Shown here: positions 51,938 to 64,000 of the stretch, in pieces | Numbering within the stretch: the first letter of the stretch is position 1 | Layout of the letters: the number at the start of each line of letters is the position of its first letter | NCBI RefSeq assembly: GCF_018873765.1 | Contig: NC_057916.1 | Span: 14,032,001 to 14,096,000 of the forward strand | From: Telopea speciosissima | Lineage: Eukaryota; Streptophyta; Magnoliopsida; Proteales; Proteaceae | Length of the DNA: 64,000 nt | Direction of reading: 5' to 3' | Notes under the pieces: model-generated | Told to the model about the DNA's origin: nothing | What the model saw: only the letters and a program-made list of their open reading frames with translations | Database searches by the model: none | Made by a program: the position numbers and the translations under genes

Positions 51938-52072
51938 TTTTTTTTTTTTCCGCACTAAATGATTAAGGGCGTGCCTAGTGTTCTGGGGAGGGTCATGTTA
52001 TTTCCTGACTTGAACCTGCAACCAATAGATCACAATGGAATAACCTTATCGTTATATTGAGGTCCACCTTTT
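51938..52072 (-). mobile_element. Au-like tRNA-derived SINE
   Basis: On the minus strand the text has an Au-SINE-like head (GATAAGGTTATTCCATTGTG) and a B-box (GGTTCAAGTCAGGAAATAAC), ending near a poly(T)/poly(A) run at 51938-51949. No matching element is seen in duplication unit B, which suggests insertion after the duplication. Confidence 0.65.
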
Positions 52073-52433
52073 TAAATATATAATAATAATTAAATAACAA
52101 AAACTATTAAAATTTATTAGTTTATTTTTTTTTTTGTTTGGTTCGGTCCATTCAAGCGCTACATTAGGGTGGATGAACAAATTGAAATTTTCATGATCAT
52201 AATTTATTTTTTGGGCCCTTGCCCTGATTAATTCAATTTTAAGGGAAAACTATGATATGTGATCCCTCTATTTTCTTATAGTAACCAATAAGATGAAAAC
52301 TTTTCTGGCTTTCCAAGTAGAATACATTCTCTTTGAATTATTTACTGAGAAAATCCATAAACATAGAATTCATTAATTAAAAAAAATTATGAAGATTAAT
52401 TGTTGGGAGGTAGTGTGCACAAATTAACTTAAC

Positions 52434-55400
52434 CTAATTGCAAAGGGTAGACGAAGAGGCTTTGAGGAGAGAGCTAAAGAGTTCAAAGGGAGTGGAAAAG
52501 ATGGGGCTATGGTCACTCTCCAGTTCAAACACCTGAGAAGGTGGCCACCTTTTAATCATCTCATCTTGCTGATCTGGCGTAAGAACACGATCGTGCAGCG
52601 TCTTGATGTAAACCCGTTTCACTTGGTCCGTTTCCGGTCCTTCACTGAACCGTGCTTGTTGTAAGGCCATGATCGGTCCCGGACGCAATAGCATTGACGC
52701 TAGGATTGAATCCTGAACCCAAAATTCCAACCAAAAATATTTGTTAATAGTGTCTCCTCTTGAATCACTGGTGTAGAGAAGCTCTATCAATTCTAGAACC
52801 AGAGTTTTTATAATTGGAATAGACAGTAAACCAAAAATGTGCCACGGTCCGGTTTAAAACTGGGTCTAAAAATAGATATGGGTTCCCTTTTTTCTCTTTT
52901 CAGAAGAAAAAACATAAAAGTTGTTAATTTGAAGTATACCTCAAGAGGGCTCAAGTTGTACATGAGCTTGCGCTGAAATTCTTTCTTAATAATGCAGCGG
53001 GTGGGAGGCTGATCCAGTCCCAATCCGAACCCTAGTTCATATACGTCTCCGTACTCGGATAAATCTGGTGCACCCTGTTTCATCGTCAAAGAAATCATTA
53101 AAATGGAAGATAGGGAATGAATTATAGGTTGATTTCGCATTATCGGATGATAAAAATAATTGTTTTTACCACTCAAGAATGCAAAATCAACTTAGAATAC
53201 ATAACAAACACATCACATAAGTTCGTAACAATTTAATGTCCAAGCTCAGGCGGGCTTTGAAGAGCATAGTAGTATATTATTAGGGATGTTAAGCTATACT
53301 TCTCTGGCTACTTTGGAGCTCTGGTTAGAATAAACCGACTGGTCTTGTATATTTACTGCATGAGTTTCCTACACCAATTAGAGAGAAAGAAAGAGAGAGA
53401 GTCAATGCGGGCCTATGGCTCATTATGTTAGAGGGTGTAGGAAGAAATATCCATTAGTATTGATGGAGATTCACTCAAACATGTGGGGAGGGGGATCACT
53501 CCCAGACTGCATGGGCTCTACACCAACATGGGGGCCAAAAGAGAGAGCACATAGGAGCATCCAACATGGGTGGAATTTTTCATTTCGAGTAGGAAGGGGA
53601 GATATTTTACCCTTCTAGTGTTTGGTGCAGGCGCCACACAGCCTTCTTTTTTCTATCTTATTATTATGGAGAAAGGTCAATGGAGAGGAGATTCTCTCTT
53701 CTCCACAGGAGAAAACATCCACAGGTGAAGTAAAAAAAACTTAATCCCTCTATCTAATACTAGTAACTTGTATATTCATCTATATATATGACATCCCATA
53801 AACAATAGATATAATCTTATGGGGCATACGAGTACATTTAATGTGTCTACTAAATTATGAGCTTATGTAATCAATTGGGCCTATTGGGCCAGCCAGCTCA
53901 TAAAAAAAAAAAAGCCCAGAATGAGGGGGAAAAACATTCAGATCCGTCGACTATTCAACTTCTTCCTTCAATTCAGTTTTGACTTTGGTTGCGTGAATTG
54001 GACAAAGAAGAAAGTCAAACTTCTAATATAGTACTATAGTAGTAGTGTTTGACCCGAAAAAATCTGGCATTGGTTGGCACTTTGGCAACTTGGGAGGCTT
54101 CAGCTTCTCCCCCACAACTCTTCCATTCTAGCCGGAATTAGGAATGTAAGAATTTGGATTCATGCTTTGGTGGTCAAAGATTGAGGCTTCATGGCAGATT
54201 CCAATCCAACGGATTTAAAGACAATTCTGTGGAGTCTAATTAGCTTAATCATCATATGGATGAAAGTTTTCTGTGGGGCGGGGCAAATGAACGCCCTCCC
54301 CCCCCATGAAAGGCCACGTTCCCCCATAGAGAATTCTTCCCCTTATCTTATATATCAATAAAAAAAAAGAAAAGTACTCTTTGGCCAGTGGGATTCTACT
54401 GCCCATGCCTAGACATAATTTGGTGGGGTGGGGGGGGAGAAAGGATTGAAATGACCGTCCTATCTCCTATAAAAGGTGAAAATCCTACCCCTTATAAAAG
54501 GCATAAATCACATCCTTCATGATGCTTCTACTCTTACTCCCATTGGTCTTCACACGCACACAAGAGTTATGTTCCCCATAGAGAACACCCCATCAAATAA
54601 GTTCAAAAAAAAAAAAAAAATCTTAATCCAAAGGTTTTAAGATGGAATAATTACTATCACTCCTAAACACTTAAGCATATATTTACTAGAAGTCTCAGAT
54701 CGGGCTTTTCTAAGGCATAGGGGTGTGCTATACATCTTTTGATGCGGTACCAGAGCGACGAGCTTCCATTTGGATGGTGCGGATTGAATTGAAAATTTAG
54801 ATTCAAAATAAAAAAATCCTCTTGTCCATCATATAGGCACCATGCTCAGCTATGCTACAACGATCTGCATCATCCAAATGGGAGCTTATCCACGAGGTGA
54901 ACTCTGAAGCTGCGCCAAAAGATATTTGGCCCACCCCTGCGCGGTAGACGGGTAGAGTAGCCCGATCTCAAAATCCCCAACTCTTAACTTCTTTTTTTTA
55001 TACTATCCTATATTTAGACTTTTACCTCTCTCTATAGGTTTCTCCTCAGAAAGAAGTGTGACAGTGCGTGTACAGAAGCAGAGAAGAGGAGATTGGTTGG
55101 TAAGAACAATAATAAAGCACGGAGACACCAAGGAGGATGAGGACAATCTGGAGAGAGAGAGAGAGAGAGATACATACATGGAGAACATCAAGGTCAGTGG
55201 AGAAGCCAGAACGCAACATGGTGGCACCGACGTAGATGGCGACATGGATCTTCTTCCCAACCTTATGAATTGCGTCAGTCACGCTCAACCCTCCGGCGCT
55301 GTGCCCCACCAGTATCACCTGCTCATCATCCATTGACCAAAATTTCAAATTTTTTTCTTCTTTTTTAGAAATTTGTATAATTAATTCACTGATACAATTA

Positions 55401-55974
55401 ATCCAATTAGAAATTAACTAAATTCATGAAATCATTGAAGTATATAGATTAAAGGATTTAATTGATTTCCACGAAGCTTGCATCATGCATGCTTCATGAT
55501 TGATCTATCATATTCATGGCTAGCTAATTTCATTTCCTTATCCTCTGTCTTCTGTGATTCTTAAAAGAAACAAGAATTTAAGATGGAGGGGTGCTTGATA
55601 TGATCAGATAATTGAGGAAAGAAGGAGGAGGTTTAATTTGAAGTAGTAGTAAGAGAAGTACATACTTGATCATGTGGAGGCAAGGCGGAGAGGAAATCGA
55701 TGAGAGGTTGGTTGTAATCATGGAAGGTGAGAACAGAGGAGGCATCGGAAGTATCGATTCCGGCGGACTTGAGGTCGAGACAGGAGACTTTGTGGCCGGA
55801 ACTTTCTAGAAGGGGCCTGATCTTGTACCAGCACCATGCCCCGTGCCCTATTCCATGCACCAACACGAAGTGCGCCGACGACGGCTTCGACTGACACTCT
55901 GTTCCTCCACCAGCAGGTAGACCTACTGCTGCTGCTGCTGCTCCGTCACTGCCGGCGTTGGCCGCTTCTCCCAT
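52434..55974 (-). CDS. MES17: MES17-like methylesterase, copy B
   Basis: Paralogue of copy A with identical intron positions. Exons 55666-55974, 55178-55318, 52940-53074 and 52434-52712 give 287 residues. Triad intact: Ser 110 (VGHSAGG), Asp 236 (YIKTLHDRVL) and His 263 (ESDHSP). Likely a methyl-IAA-type esterase as for copy A. The N-terminal Ala/Gly-rich stretch differs most between copies, while the hydrolase core is nearly the same. Intron 2 has grown to 2.1 kb through transposon insertions, including the foldback at 54695-54970. No stop, frameshift or splice damage was seen, so both copies can be functional. Confidence 0.95.
54695..54970. mobile_element. Foldback element, family H
   Basis: 276 bp in intron 2 of MES17 copy B. 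Complementary ends CTCAGATCGGGCTTTTCT and GTAGCCCGATCTCA. The inner arms match around CTTCCATTTGGATGGTGC and GCATCATCCAAATGGGAGC. No matching element is visible in intron 2 of copy A. Confidence 0.65.
55150..55171. repeat. (GA)n microsatellite
   Basis: About ten GA units just inside intron 2 of MES17 copy B, a few bases from the donor of exon 2. Confidence 0.85.
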
Positions 55975-56934
55975 GGAATCAGTTCCTTATCTCTCAATTC
56001 CTGTTCTTCAGTCTGAGCCCAATTTAGACAGTACCAATTAAGAGTTTGTAAGTAACGTCTTCTGCTCTCTCTCTCTCTCTCTCCCCTTCTCTGGTTATTA
56101 ATCTGAATGGAATGGAACGGGTCAAGCTGGCTTTTACTAACTCCTCCTTCCAAGTGTAGGCTGGAAAGTTCATATTTATTCAGCTTTCTACTTCTTCATT
56201 TAAAAAACTCCTTCGTTGTTGCAAGACGCATTTTAGACTTTTGGACTATTAGCAGCTGTGCGTATGAGAGAGAGGCGCTACTTGTAGTTTTTTTCTTCCT
56301 TTTTCTCATAATAATTAGGGGGCAAGAGATCGCTGATTGATCGTTTAACCCCTCATCTGCGTGGGACCAATAAAAACTTATGCTACATCAGATGAGATTT
56401 TTTTATTGTTTGGGAGCAAGGATCAAAATCCAGGTATTAGACTCGGGATTGATCATGGCCGATGCCAATCCAGATCGGTAAAAAATGATCAAAATCTAGA
56501 TTTTTCGGATTGGTAAAAAATATTAATAAATTATTAAAAATCAGTACAAATCGATAATAAAATAAAAAAAAGGGTTTTGAACAAAAACCCCAAAAAAATG
56601 GCAAGGATCATATCGAATCAGCCGATCCAGGGAATACCAAGAATCCCTTGATGAGTCGGTCTAAAACCCAAAAATATAGGCTCAATATGTATGATACCTT
56701 TTTCAAGACACCCATTGGTGTGGTGTGTAGATTCCTCTCCTCAATGACAATGTAGGGAACTCTCTCCCTTACAATTTCCAAAAGTTCTTTAAATTAAGTG
56801 TAACAATTAAAGTGATTTTAAAAAAAAAAATTCTTATTGACGTAGTCTCTTAAGGCATCAAATAATTTGAACCTATTACCAAAAAATAATAATAATAATT
56901 TGAACGCGATTCACTATTATATTATAGGAAAATC

Positions 56935-57065
56935 CATCAAGAGAGGGTATGTTAGCATCCTCTCTCTATCCTCTTCACGTGAATTGACCTATATGCTTTC
57001 CTATTGTAAAAAACCATTCCCCCACACCTCATTAGTGTGCTCCTCTATGCCATTAGAAAACCCTG
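56935..57065. repeat. Dispersed short repeat S, copy 4
   Basis: Counterpart of 49770-49915 in duplication unit B: GAATTGACCTATATGCTTTC, CACACCTCATTAGTGTGCTC and CTCTATGCCATTAG. Confidence 0.6.
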
Positions 57066-57739
57066 ATCCTTATTACCTTATATTATTCTCAATACTCTAT
57101 CATTGTCTAATATGTTTTTCATGTATAACGGTATACATGTATGTGAAATGACAAAATTGTAACGTTGTTAAAAAAAGAAATATATTATACTAAAATGCAA
57201 AAAAATAATAATAATAATTACAAAAATCTTTTTCACCAACTTTGATTACAAGAGTATTTTTTCAATAAAAAAAATTCTCAATTTTTATTAACGGAAAATA
57301 AAACAAGGACACAAAGTTAACTAATTGGAAATACAAACATAGTTTTTTTTTTTTTGTTTTAGGACAAAGTTTTCTTTCACCCATAGAGGATAGTTCACCC
57401 ACCATCCTAGGGTTCACAAACTCCTCTTAAGGTTTTAGTATGTTCCAAAATACCCTCTTGAAACCCACAATATATATGGGTATAGCAACAACAAAAAAAA
57501 TAAAAGTATGGATATAGACGATAATTAAACAAACTAAGACTTCAATAATATATTTAAGGGACAACGAATGTTGCTTGGTAGTGTGTTTCTCACGCTCAGA
57601 AACAAGAGCACACAAAATTACCTCCCAACCCCTCTTAAAATAAAAATCCATATGTGTTGATGGCCTTGCGTGTGTTCTCATTGGACCCTGCGTTGGTGCA
57701 GAGGTTAAACGACCAAGCAACAATGTCTTGCTTTATTTT

Positions 57740-57911
57740 TAAAGGAGAAAGAACATATGTGTACGTAGCCTATGCTAGAACCTCTTGTGTCTATTCTCTA
57801 CTCCCACAGTAGATGTAGATATATATGTCATTTCATAGCAGGGAGGAGAAAAATCGACATAAGGAAACTTGCGTATGCTACGCAGTCTGACAATGTTCTT
57901 TCTCCTGTATT
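57740..57911. mobile_element. Foldback element, family G
   Basis: Left end AAAGGAGAAAGAACATATGT, right end ACAATGTTCTTTCTCCTGTA. The arms share CGTAGCCTATGC and GCGTATGCTACGC words in inverted order. Related in layout to family D. Confidence 0.6.
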
Positions 57912-58193
57912 ATCGTTATTATTAATTAGTATTAATAATCTTTGTTTTCCATATTATTAATGTTGAGGGTCAATATGGGAGGGGCAATTTAAAATCATAT
58001 TTGTATATACTTGGATTGAGTTTGGAGAGTCATCCTTCCACCGTCCCACGTATGAAATGCTAAGATGCGTTTTGATAAAGCTGACTTCATTTTTAATTTT
58101 TTGCTTTTTTTTTATTTGTCTGATTGGTCATGTATCGTTTTTATATAGAAAAACAAGTTTTCAAGTATGATTAAGATTAAAGAGGGTTAAACT

Positions 58194-58335
58194 CAAGGGG
58201 TTAGCGCAGATGGCTTGGAGGGGACATGAGACTTCGCCTCCAGAAGCTAGGTCTTGTGATCAAACCTTTACCGTTGCATAATTTCTTGAGACCACTCGTC
58301 TGAGACTTACTAGAAGCCCATGTGTCCGGGCACAT
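58194..58335 (+). mobile_element. tRNA-derived SINE
   Basis: A-box-like TAGCGCAGATGGC at 58202-58214 and B-box-like GTGATCAAACC at 58256-58266, spaced as in a Pol III tRNA promoter. The downstream part (GAGACCACTCGTCTGAGACT) is not tRNA. No cloverleaf can be completed, so a tRNA gene is unlikely. Confidence 0.65.
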
Positions 58336-60974
58336 CTAATAGAGAATAGTACGGACAGATTAATACTGTATGAGGGGAAAAGGTTATCAAGGAGGACACA
58401 AAAGCAAAGCTGACGAAAGAGTTAAAGCTTTTAAAAAATGGGTAGGGAAGGGAAGTGCGGAGGAGAAGGTGTGGAGTGTGGGCAACAGAAAAGCACTAAC
58501 TTTGCATTATACGTCAACGCCTTCTGAAATTTCTAACATGTGAGGTGGTGGTACGTGACAACTATTAAGGTTAAGTATTGAATAATAATATAATAATAAT
58601 AATGGATTCAATTCTGTAAAAGCATAGTATATAGGGGGACTTCTCACCTCTCAAGTGGTAGTTTTATTAATTTTAACACAGCTAAGCCATCAACATTCTA
58701 CAGTTTAGATTTGGACGGAAGAGTACTATTGTAAATTTAATTTTAATGTTCAATATAAGGGTAAAATAGTCATTTTATACTAATAACTAATAACAAACTA
58801 ATATCGTTACTGTAGAGAGGGTGATTTGAGTTTAAAAAAAAAATGCAAGGGGTGATCTGAGTTTCGTTTGAAAACGAGATATTGACGTGTAATTTACCAA
58901 AAAAAAATCCCTATAAAGATTAAGGATTGTAGGCAGGTAGTCCTTGCCTCCTTGAAATTTTTTTTTTTTTTTTGGGTTAAATCCATACCCTATAGATTTT
59001 GTTTTGAGCAGCCTAACTCACTTGGTGAGGTTCCTACTCCCTATGTCTTGAAGGAATAAGGATAGGATGGGCCCACCGAAGTGGGCCCATCAGTTGTTGG
59101 CGTTTATTACTATATCCTGAAATGGGTGTGGCCATGATGAATTTATGATTCTTCTTCATAGGGACTCCTAAATCCTAGATTGTTTTGGCTCCTGTTGTTG
59201 ACGAAAGAGTTGTGCAAAGTGCAATAGGGATACCAAGAAGGGTAGGGCTGTCTTTTGCCCTTGAATTTGTTTAAATATGTAGAAAGGGGATCTGCCTAAT
59301 GGCTGTAATTTTGGACTTTCATGTTTGTCTAAGGAAGTTGTTAATGAATAATATTTAATATTTCTTGTTTGTCTAAGGAAGTTGTTAGTGAATGATATTT
59401 AATCAATCTCACAATAATAATTTACTAAATAAGTTACAAATTAAAGATTATATTTTCACTAAAAAGTTAAGCAGTGAATATTAAAAAAATATTGAAGTAT
59501 ATAGATAGATAATATGTCTACCTCGGATTACCAAAAAAAAAAAATACACGGGCAAAACTAGCTAGAGTTAACCACCTGCGATATCGTCATCAACGGTTAG
59601 TAATAATATTTGGTCCATCTATTGATGAGTGCAAGTTTAATCTGACTTGCATGATTTACACTAGAGTGTGAAATGATCAGTTTTGTTTGGTTTTGGTTGG
59701 ACTGATCGATGCCTTCAGCATTATTCGATTCAATTCATCGATCCTTAAAATGAAAAAGCAAAACCAATAAGCTATCAATCCAATCGATTTCGATCCCTTA
59801 TCAGTTGTCATATATAAAAATAACAATAATAATTAACAAAAAAAAATTTAATTAGCACCCTAAATTGAATTCCTATAGTTCGTTGTATACTTCATATTTC
59901 TTGATTTTTAGCAGTTATGATCAATTATAACCTAATGATTAAGTATATAATTAATAAATAACAAAAATTATTAAGTTTTATCAATTTATTTCAATTTTGA
60001 TTGGTTCTGTCCATTCCATCGATTTCAATTCCAACTTATCAGCCCAATTTGACTAGAACAAAATAGACTAATATTTAATTTTTAAACCAAAACCAAAATC
60101 AGAATCGCTTGATATTAAATTTTTTTTAATCACAATCAAAACCAAACTGATAAGGAATTCAATTGGTGCAGTTTTGACTTATCGATTGGTCCCATCAATT
60201 TCGAGCGAAATTTGTCACCCCTGATTTACATCATTAAAAAATGACAATAATGACTAAGTGTAAGGGTGAATCACCCACCAACTCGACATCACCCGATAAT
60301 GAGATCTATATGATCGAGAAATCTTTCATGTGGAAGATTAATCTCCTCCATGAAATGTTTAATTAAGATAAATGGGTTTTTAATTTTTTTGATAGTGATC
60401 ATTTCATTTTTCTTTTCTTGAGATTAGGATGTTGGTGCATTGCTGATTTAATTAACCATAGCAAAATTAAAGGAGCAATTTTGATCTTAGAAGATAGAAT
60501 ATATATTGCTTTGAAGAAATAAACATCTTATATTGTGGAAAGAGGAATAAAAGAAGGAAACAAGGACAAACCGAAAAAGAAGATTAATGTCAACGATTAC
60601 TAGATAACAAACCCTAACTATAAAATTTTGAAATAATTAAAAATTATTAAAGCAACCATGATTGGTAGGGATAAGGTTTGGTACTTTGATAGTGGCCTTT
60701 AACATTCAAAACATTAAAAAATGATACAAATTCATGAAAGAATTTTTATTTTTTAAGAAGTATTATATGGGGGCTGGAGCTTGGAAGGAGAGAAATGATA
60801 GAGGGATTCGTCTAGGCAATCATGACAATATGTTTGGTTCCTAAGTCTCCAAGAAAAATGGATTAACTCTAGTCAAGAGGTGGGGGTGATAATCCTAAAG
60901 GTCCTCCACCTCGGTGTTTGGTAGGACCCACTTCGGACCTTAGGAGTTCTTTAATGCTCTTTGCCCTCTTTATC
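58336..60974. other. Spacer upstream of MES17-B
   Basis: The first half belongs to duplication unit B. A local direct repeat of about 50 bp (TGTTTGTCTAAGGAAGTTGT at 59325 and again near 59370) is present. 59680-60220 is degenerate repeat text. No gene. Confidence 0.45.
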
Positions 60975-61185
60975 TTATAGTCTCTTTGGATTTTGGTTTC
61001 CTTCAGTCATGGCGGGAGTTTGAGGATCCAGCCTAGCGAAAATATGAGGGGATTTGGTCATTTCATAGGGGGTCCACATGGGACCCACCTATGAAATGAC
61101 CCAAACACCCTTTGTTTTGTTGGGCTGGATCCTCTAGCTCCCGAGTCCCACCACAATTGAAGGAGAGCCAAATTGTAGTCCCTTA
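60975..61185. mobile_element. Foldback element, family F
   Basis: Central arms TTTGGTCATTTCATAGGGGG and CCCACCTATGAAATGACCCA are complementary, flanked by GAGGATCCAGCC and GGCTGGATCCTC. Looser complementarity continues outward to about 60975 and 61185. Confidence 0.65.
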
Positions 61186-63691
61186 GAACTACTGTGGCAT
61201 ATTTTCTACTTAATAATCAAAATCATTCCTTGTTGAAGAGAGCTAAAATGTGAAGTACTCAGCATCCACTTAAATTCAAACATTTATAACACTCTCTTAG
61301 GGTTTGATTTCCCTTCTAATGGTATTGAGCTGCTCCTTATGTATGGATCAAGCATGGAATGTTCCAAGTCATTGAACATGTTGTCAATTTTTAACTTGAA
61401 TTGGTTGGTTCAATCAAACCGACCAAGCCCTTATCAGTTTGGTTTCGATTTGGACCTGAATCAGATCGATCGAAATCGAAAATCTAATCAAAACTTTTAA
61501 ATATATATAATATTTTGTTTTCATTACTCTTTGGGCAAATTTTTCCTTCATCGTACAGTGAATGTTAACCCACCATCCTAGGGTTCACAAACCCTATATA
61601 GGATTTTAGTATTTTTTTCAAAATATACACCTAATACCTCACAGATCTAAAGCCATCGTAATAAATAGATTCTCATTCACTATGGTTGAAGGAAAACTCA
61701 ATCCTTCATTATTCCATTTGAAATAAGACGAAATCAACCTATTGACAACTCTAACCTGAAAGATGAAATCAAGTGGACCCCACCCACCGTGTATTATAAG
61801 AGAGAGAGAGAGAGAGAGTGTGTGTGTGACTGACTATGAACATGTTAATTGATACAGTATGCATAATATAAGTGTGGGCCGTTGTGTTGGCATCTTCCTT
61901 GGGAACATCAATAGAGAAAGAAAAAAAGTATGAATTTGAGATAGACCCATATGAAACAAACATGAGATGGAAGCCACAAACCCACAATACACTAAATCTT
62001 GAAAGTCTTGGTTCCATCCAATTATTATTATTTCCCCCCAATTTTAAGCCTAGTGTTGTTCTTTTTCTTTTTGAGAAGAAGGTTTTGAATCCCAACTGCA
62101 AAACCAGCTTAAATTGACGAGCCAACAACAAACCCAAAAGTTGCTGGTCCTTATATATATATATTTTTTGAGAAGATAAAGGAAAACCCATTACCCACTC
62201 CTTTAAAAGATTTAATTAATGAAAGGTCCTCACTCACATGAGTTGTCTCTTTCTTTACCCTGAGACCTTATTAGAGACTGAGATTGGGTATTAGGTGATA
62301 CCCCTAGTGGCCCAATCTGATACTGATTTGACATTAGACAGCAGCAAAATCATGTGATGAAAGGTCACTCTTCAAGTGAGTGAGTGAGTGCCTATACATA
62401 TCATTTGGGGTTGGAGTGCACCAAGAAAAGGTTTCCTCTTTATGTCTCCCTTCCCTTGCTACACAAAATTAAGTTTAACTGTTCTGTGTCCTTCACAAAT
62501 TACAAGTTAGAAAGAGGGTTGCAATGAGATGGACCCGTCAATGTGTTAATTGCTGCGGAGGAGGAGAAAAAGGGGCCCCAAGCATTTGGGAAATGTGGGT
62601 CTCTCCCAAGTCCCACCCACCACCTATTGCTGTCTCCACGAGTTGGTGCGTGACAGTGCTCGACTACATCACTTTTTAATGAACTGATATCTCTCACTAG
62701 TCACTACCATTGCAATTCAAGCGTCAAACACTTAATGAAAGTGTTTTTAAGGTTAATGGAACACACACTCTCTAATCTCCACGGGGGAGAATTTAAGAGA
62801 TTAAAAGTTTTGATGGTGGTGAAACAACTTACCATTAATTTGTTCCATTAATTCAGGTTTGTGAAAAATGGATTTTGGTGGTTGATTTAATTTAATATTA
62901 TATTTATGGGAAAAAGGTGGGCATGTGACTACGATGTAGACGATCCTCATAGACTCTCTCTCTTGATCTCTTTTTATACAAATTGATACCTAGCAAAACT
63001 CTTATCTTCTTCTAGACGTGTATGGTGCCAATCGTTAGACAATAGATATTCGATTTAAGATGTGATTGAAGAACCATTGATTGTGAGTGGGGGACATTGG
63101 TGAATATATTATGTGTCAGACTATATCAATCCGAATCGGCCAATCCCATATCGATACCTTAATCCATGGCCATCGCTGCTCTACAATTGAAATGCTGAAG
63201 TCAGCTCCGCAATGCCTCATTAAAAAGCCCAAGCAATCGGTGAGGAATTAGATGGGCTGAGGCCCACACTAGTTTTGTTTCACAACCTTTTCAGAAGCCC
63301 GATGCCCGTGCTAAGTAGCTTAGGCCCATTTTCCTTCTTAGGATCCAAAAATAGATTCATTCCAATTGGGCCCAAAAACTATTATCCTGAATTGGCAACA
63401 AAATAGAAACCGAAACCGTTTAAACTGAACCATTTATTAATTAATTTCGATTTAGGGTATTGAAACCGTTAAAGAAACGATTTCTACCCTTCACATTTTG
63501 AATTGAACTGAAACTGATTCGATTAATCGAAAGTTCGAAACCGAACCAATAAACACACTTACTCTTGCCCCCTATTAAACCCTAAGGCATACACCCCTGT
63601 CCCCCGGCTGGACGTCCCAGAATCCAGTAATGGTCCTTTCAAATTGTAGAACTGTAGGCTTAGAGTTGGATAACCGCCAAGCGCCAACTCC
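61186..63691. other. Spacer, no gene supported
   Basis: Contains an (AG)n(TG)n tract at about 61800-61827 and degenerate GAAACCG text at 63400-63550. A 140-codon minus frame at 61769-62191 has no domain features and is not called. Confidence 0.45.
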
Positions 63692-63893
63692 ATGCTTCGC
63701 TTCACGGGAACAAGACTCAGAACAGCGGCGTCCGCAGGCGCTCGGAGCAACGGGTTAGCTTTCCAATCTCGGAAACGTTCCCTCGTCTTTTCCAAACCCT
63801 TCAGGTTTTACGGAACCAACGCCCCTGATGTCGACCCTGTTTCTCTTCAGATGATCAAATACGCACTCGATCACGCTAGATCTCAGAAATCAG
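63692..63893 (+). CDS. First exon of an unrecognised gene, presequence-like N-terminus
   Basis: The ATG at 63692 opens about 67 codons before a donor-like G then GTCC at 63894; the gene runs out of the window. The first about 40 residues are rich in Arg, Ser and Ala with no acidic residue (MLRFTGTRLRTAASAGARSN), a typical mitochondrial presequence. Then comes an acidic turn and DPVSLQMIKYALDHARSQK, a helix-like stretch reminiscent of TPR-type proteins. The family is not certain. Without the splice the frame would stop at about 63916. The preceding GC-richer 100 bp are the likely leader. Confidence 0.55.
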
Positions 63894-64000
63894 GTCCATC
63901 TTCCTCTCTCTCATAACCCAAAGAATGTATTTAATTTAGTTGTTATCCTCTATCCATTCCACGATGGTGGCTTCGATATTATCTGAACCATTACAAGTGG

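Larger units (their letters stand above)
44725..52200. repeat. Segmental duplication, unit A
   Basis: Head-to-tail duplicate of about 52330-60010. Besides the methylesterase gene, unrelated landmarks recur in the same order: 44745-44840 with 52335-52410, 49770-49915 with 56935-57065, 50055-50140 with 57580-57690, 51430-51860 with 58910-59420, and 52080-52150 with 59935-60010. Breakpoints are approximate. Confidence 0.85.
52330..60010. repeat. Segmental duplication, unit B
   Basis: Partner of 44725-52200. The offset is about 7.6 kb at the gene's last exon, 8.2 kb at its first exon (longer intron 2 in B) and about 7.5 kb upstream (satellite present in A only), as expected for one duplication followed by local insertions and expansions. 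Confidence 0.85.

Noticed and set aside
61769-62191. Minus-strand frame of 140 codons
   Set aside because: No family similarity, low-complexity ends made of microsatellite sequence, and no splice or promoter context.

Overview
The window is nuclear DNA of a flowering plant. The evidence is AT-rich spacers, GT-AG spliced genes, plant-type gene families (a B3 DNA-binding protein, a GH5 endo-mannanase, a MES17-type methylesterase, a plant S6 kinase), plant SINE-like sequences and very many short foldback transposons. The sequence alone does not fix the species; the mix looks like a woody dicot or an early-diverging angiosperm, and that is only an impression. All exon models come from reading splice signals and protein similarity by eye.

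Layout. Positions 1405-5100 hold the gene for translation initiation factor eIF2 beta (minus strand, nine coding exons plus a probable leader intron). Positions 6.4-16.0 kb are a gene graveyard: two promoter/leader-like segments, a broken 3' half of a PRP4-type splicing kinase lying upstream of a broken 5' part of the same gene type, one RAE1 exon, and repeats. A 1.55-kb long-TIR transposon (16.0-17.6 kb) follows. A complete MAN6-like endo-beta-mannanase gene is at 18.8-21.25 kb (plus). A complete S6 kinase gene is at 24.36-27.76 kb (minus), perhaps with a leader reaching about 30.1 kb. From 30.5 to 42 kb there are mostly transposons: a LINE tail with zinc-finger and RNase H domains, and clusters of palindromic mini-elements. 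A small B3-domain gene is at 42.5-43.3 kb (minus). Two MES17-like methylesterase genes at 44.8-47.8 and 52.4-56.0 kb (both minus) sit in a head-to-tail segmental duplication of about 7.5 kb (44.7-52.2 and 52.3-60 kb). A five-unit satellite of about 226 bp is present in only one copy. The right edge (63.69 kb on) has the first exon of a gene whose product begins with a mitochondrial-presequence-like segment.

The intact genes are unrelated housekeeping, signalling and cell-wall or hormone functions and do not form a pathway. S6 kinase and eIF2 beta both act on translation, but their presence here looks coincidental. The two methylesterases are true paralogues with intact catalytic triads.

The most striking feature is the density of 50-280 bp near-palindromic (foldback) elements in at least eight sequence families. 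Seven insertions show clear 8-10 bp target-site duplications, pointing to Mutator-type mobilisation. One is nested inside another family, and one is a 52-bp remnant made of almost nothing but the two ends.
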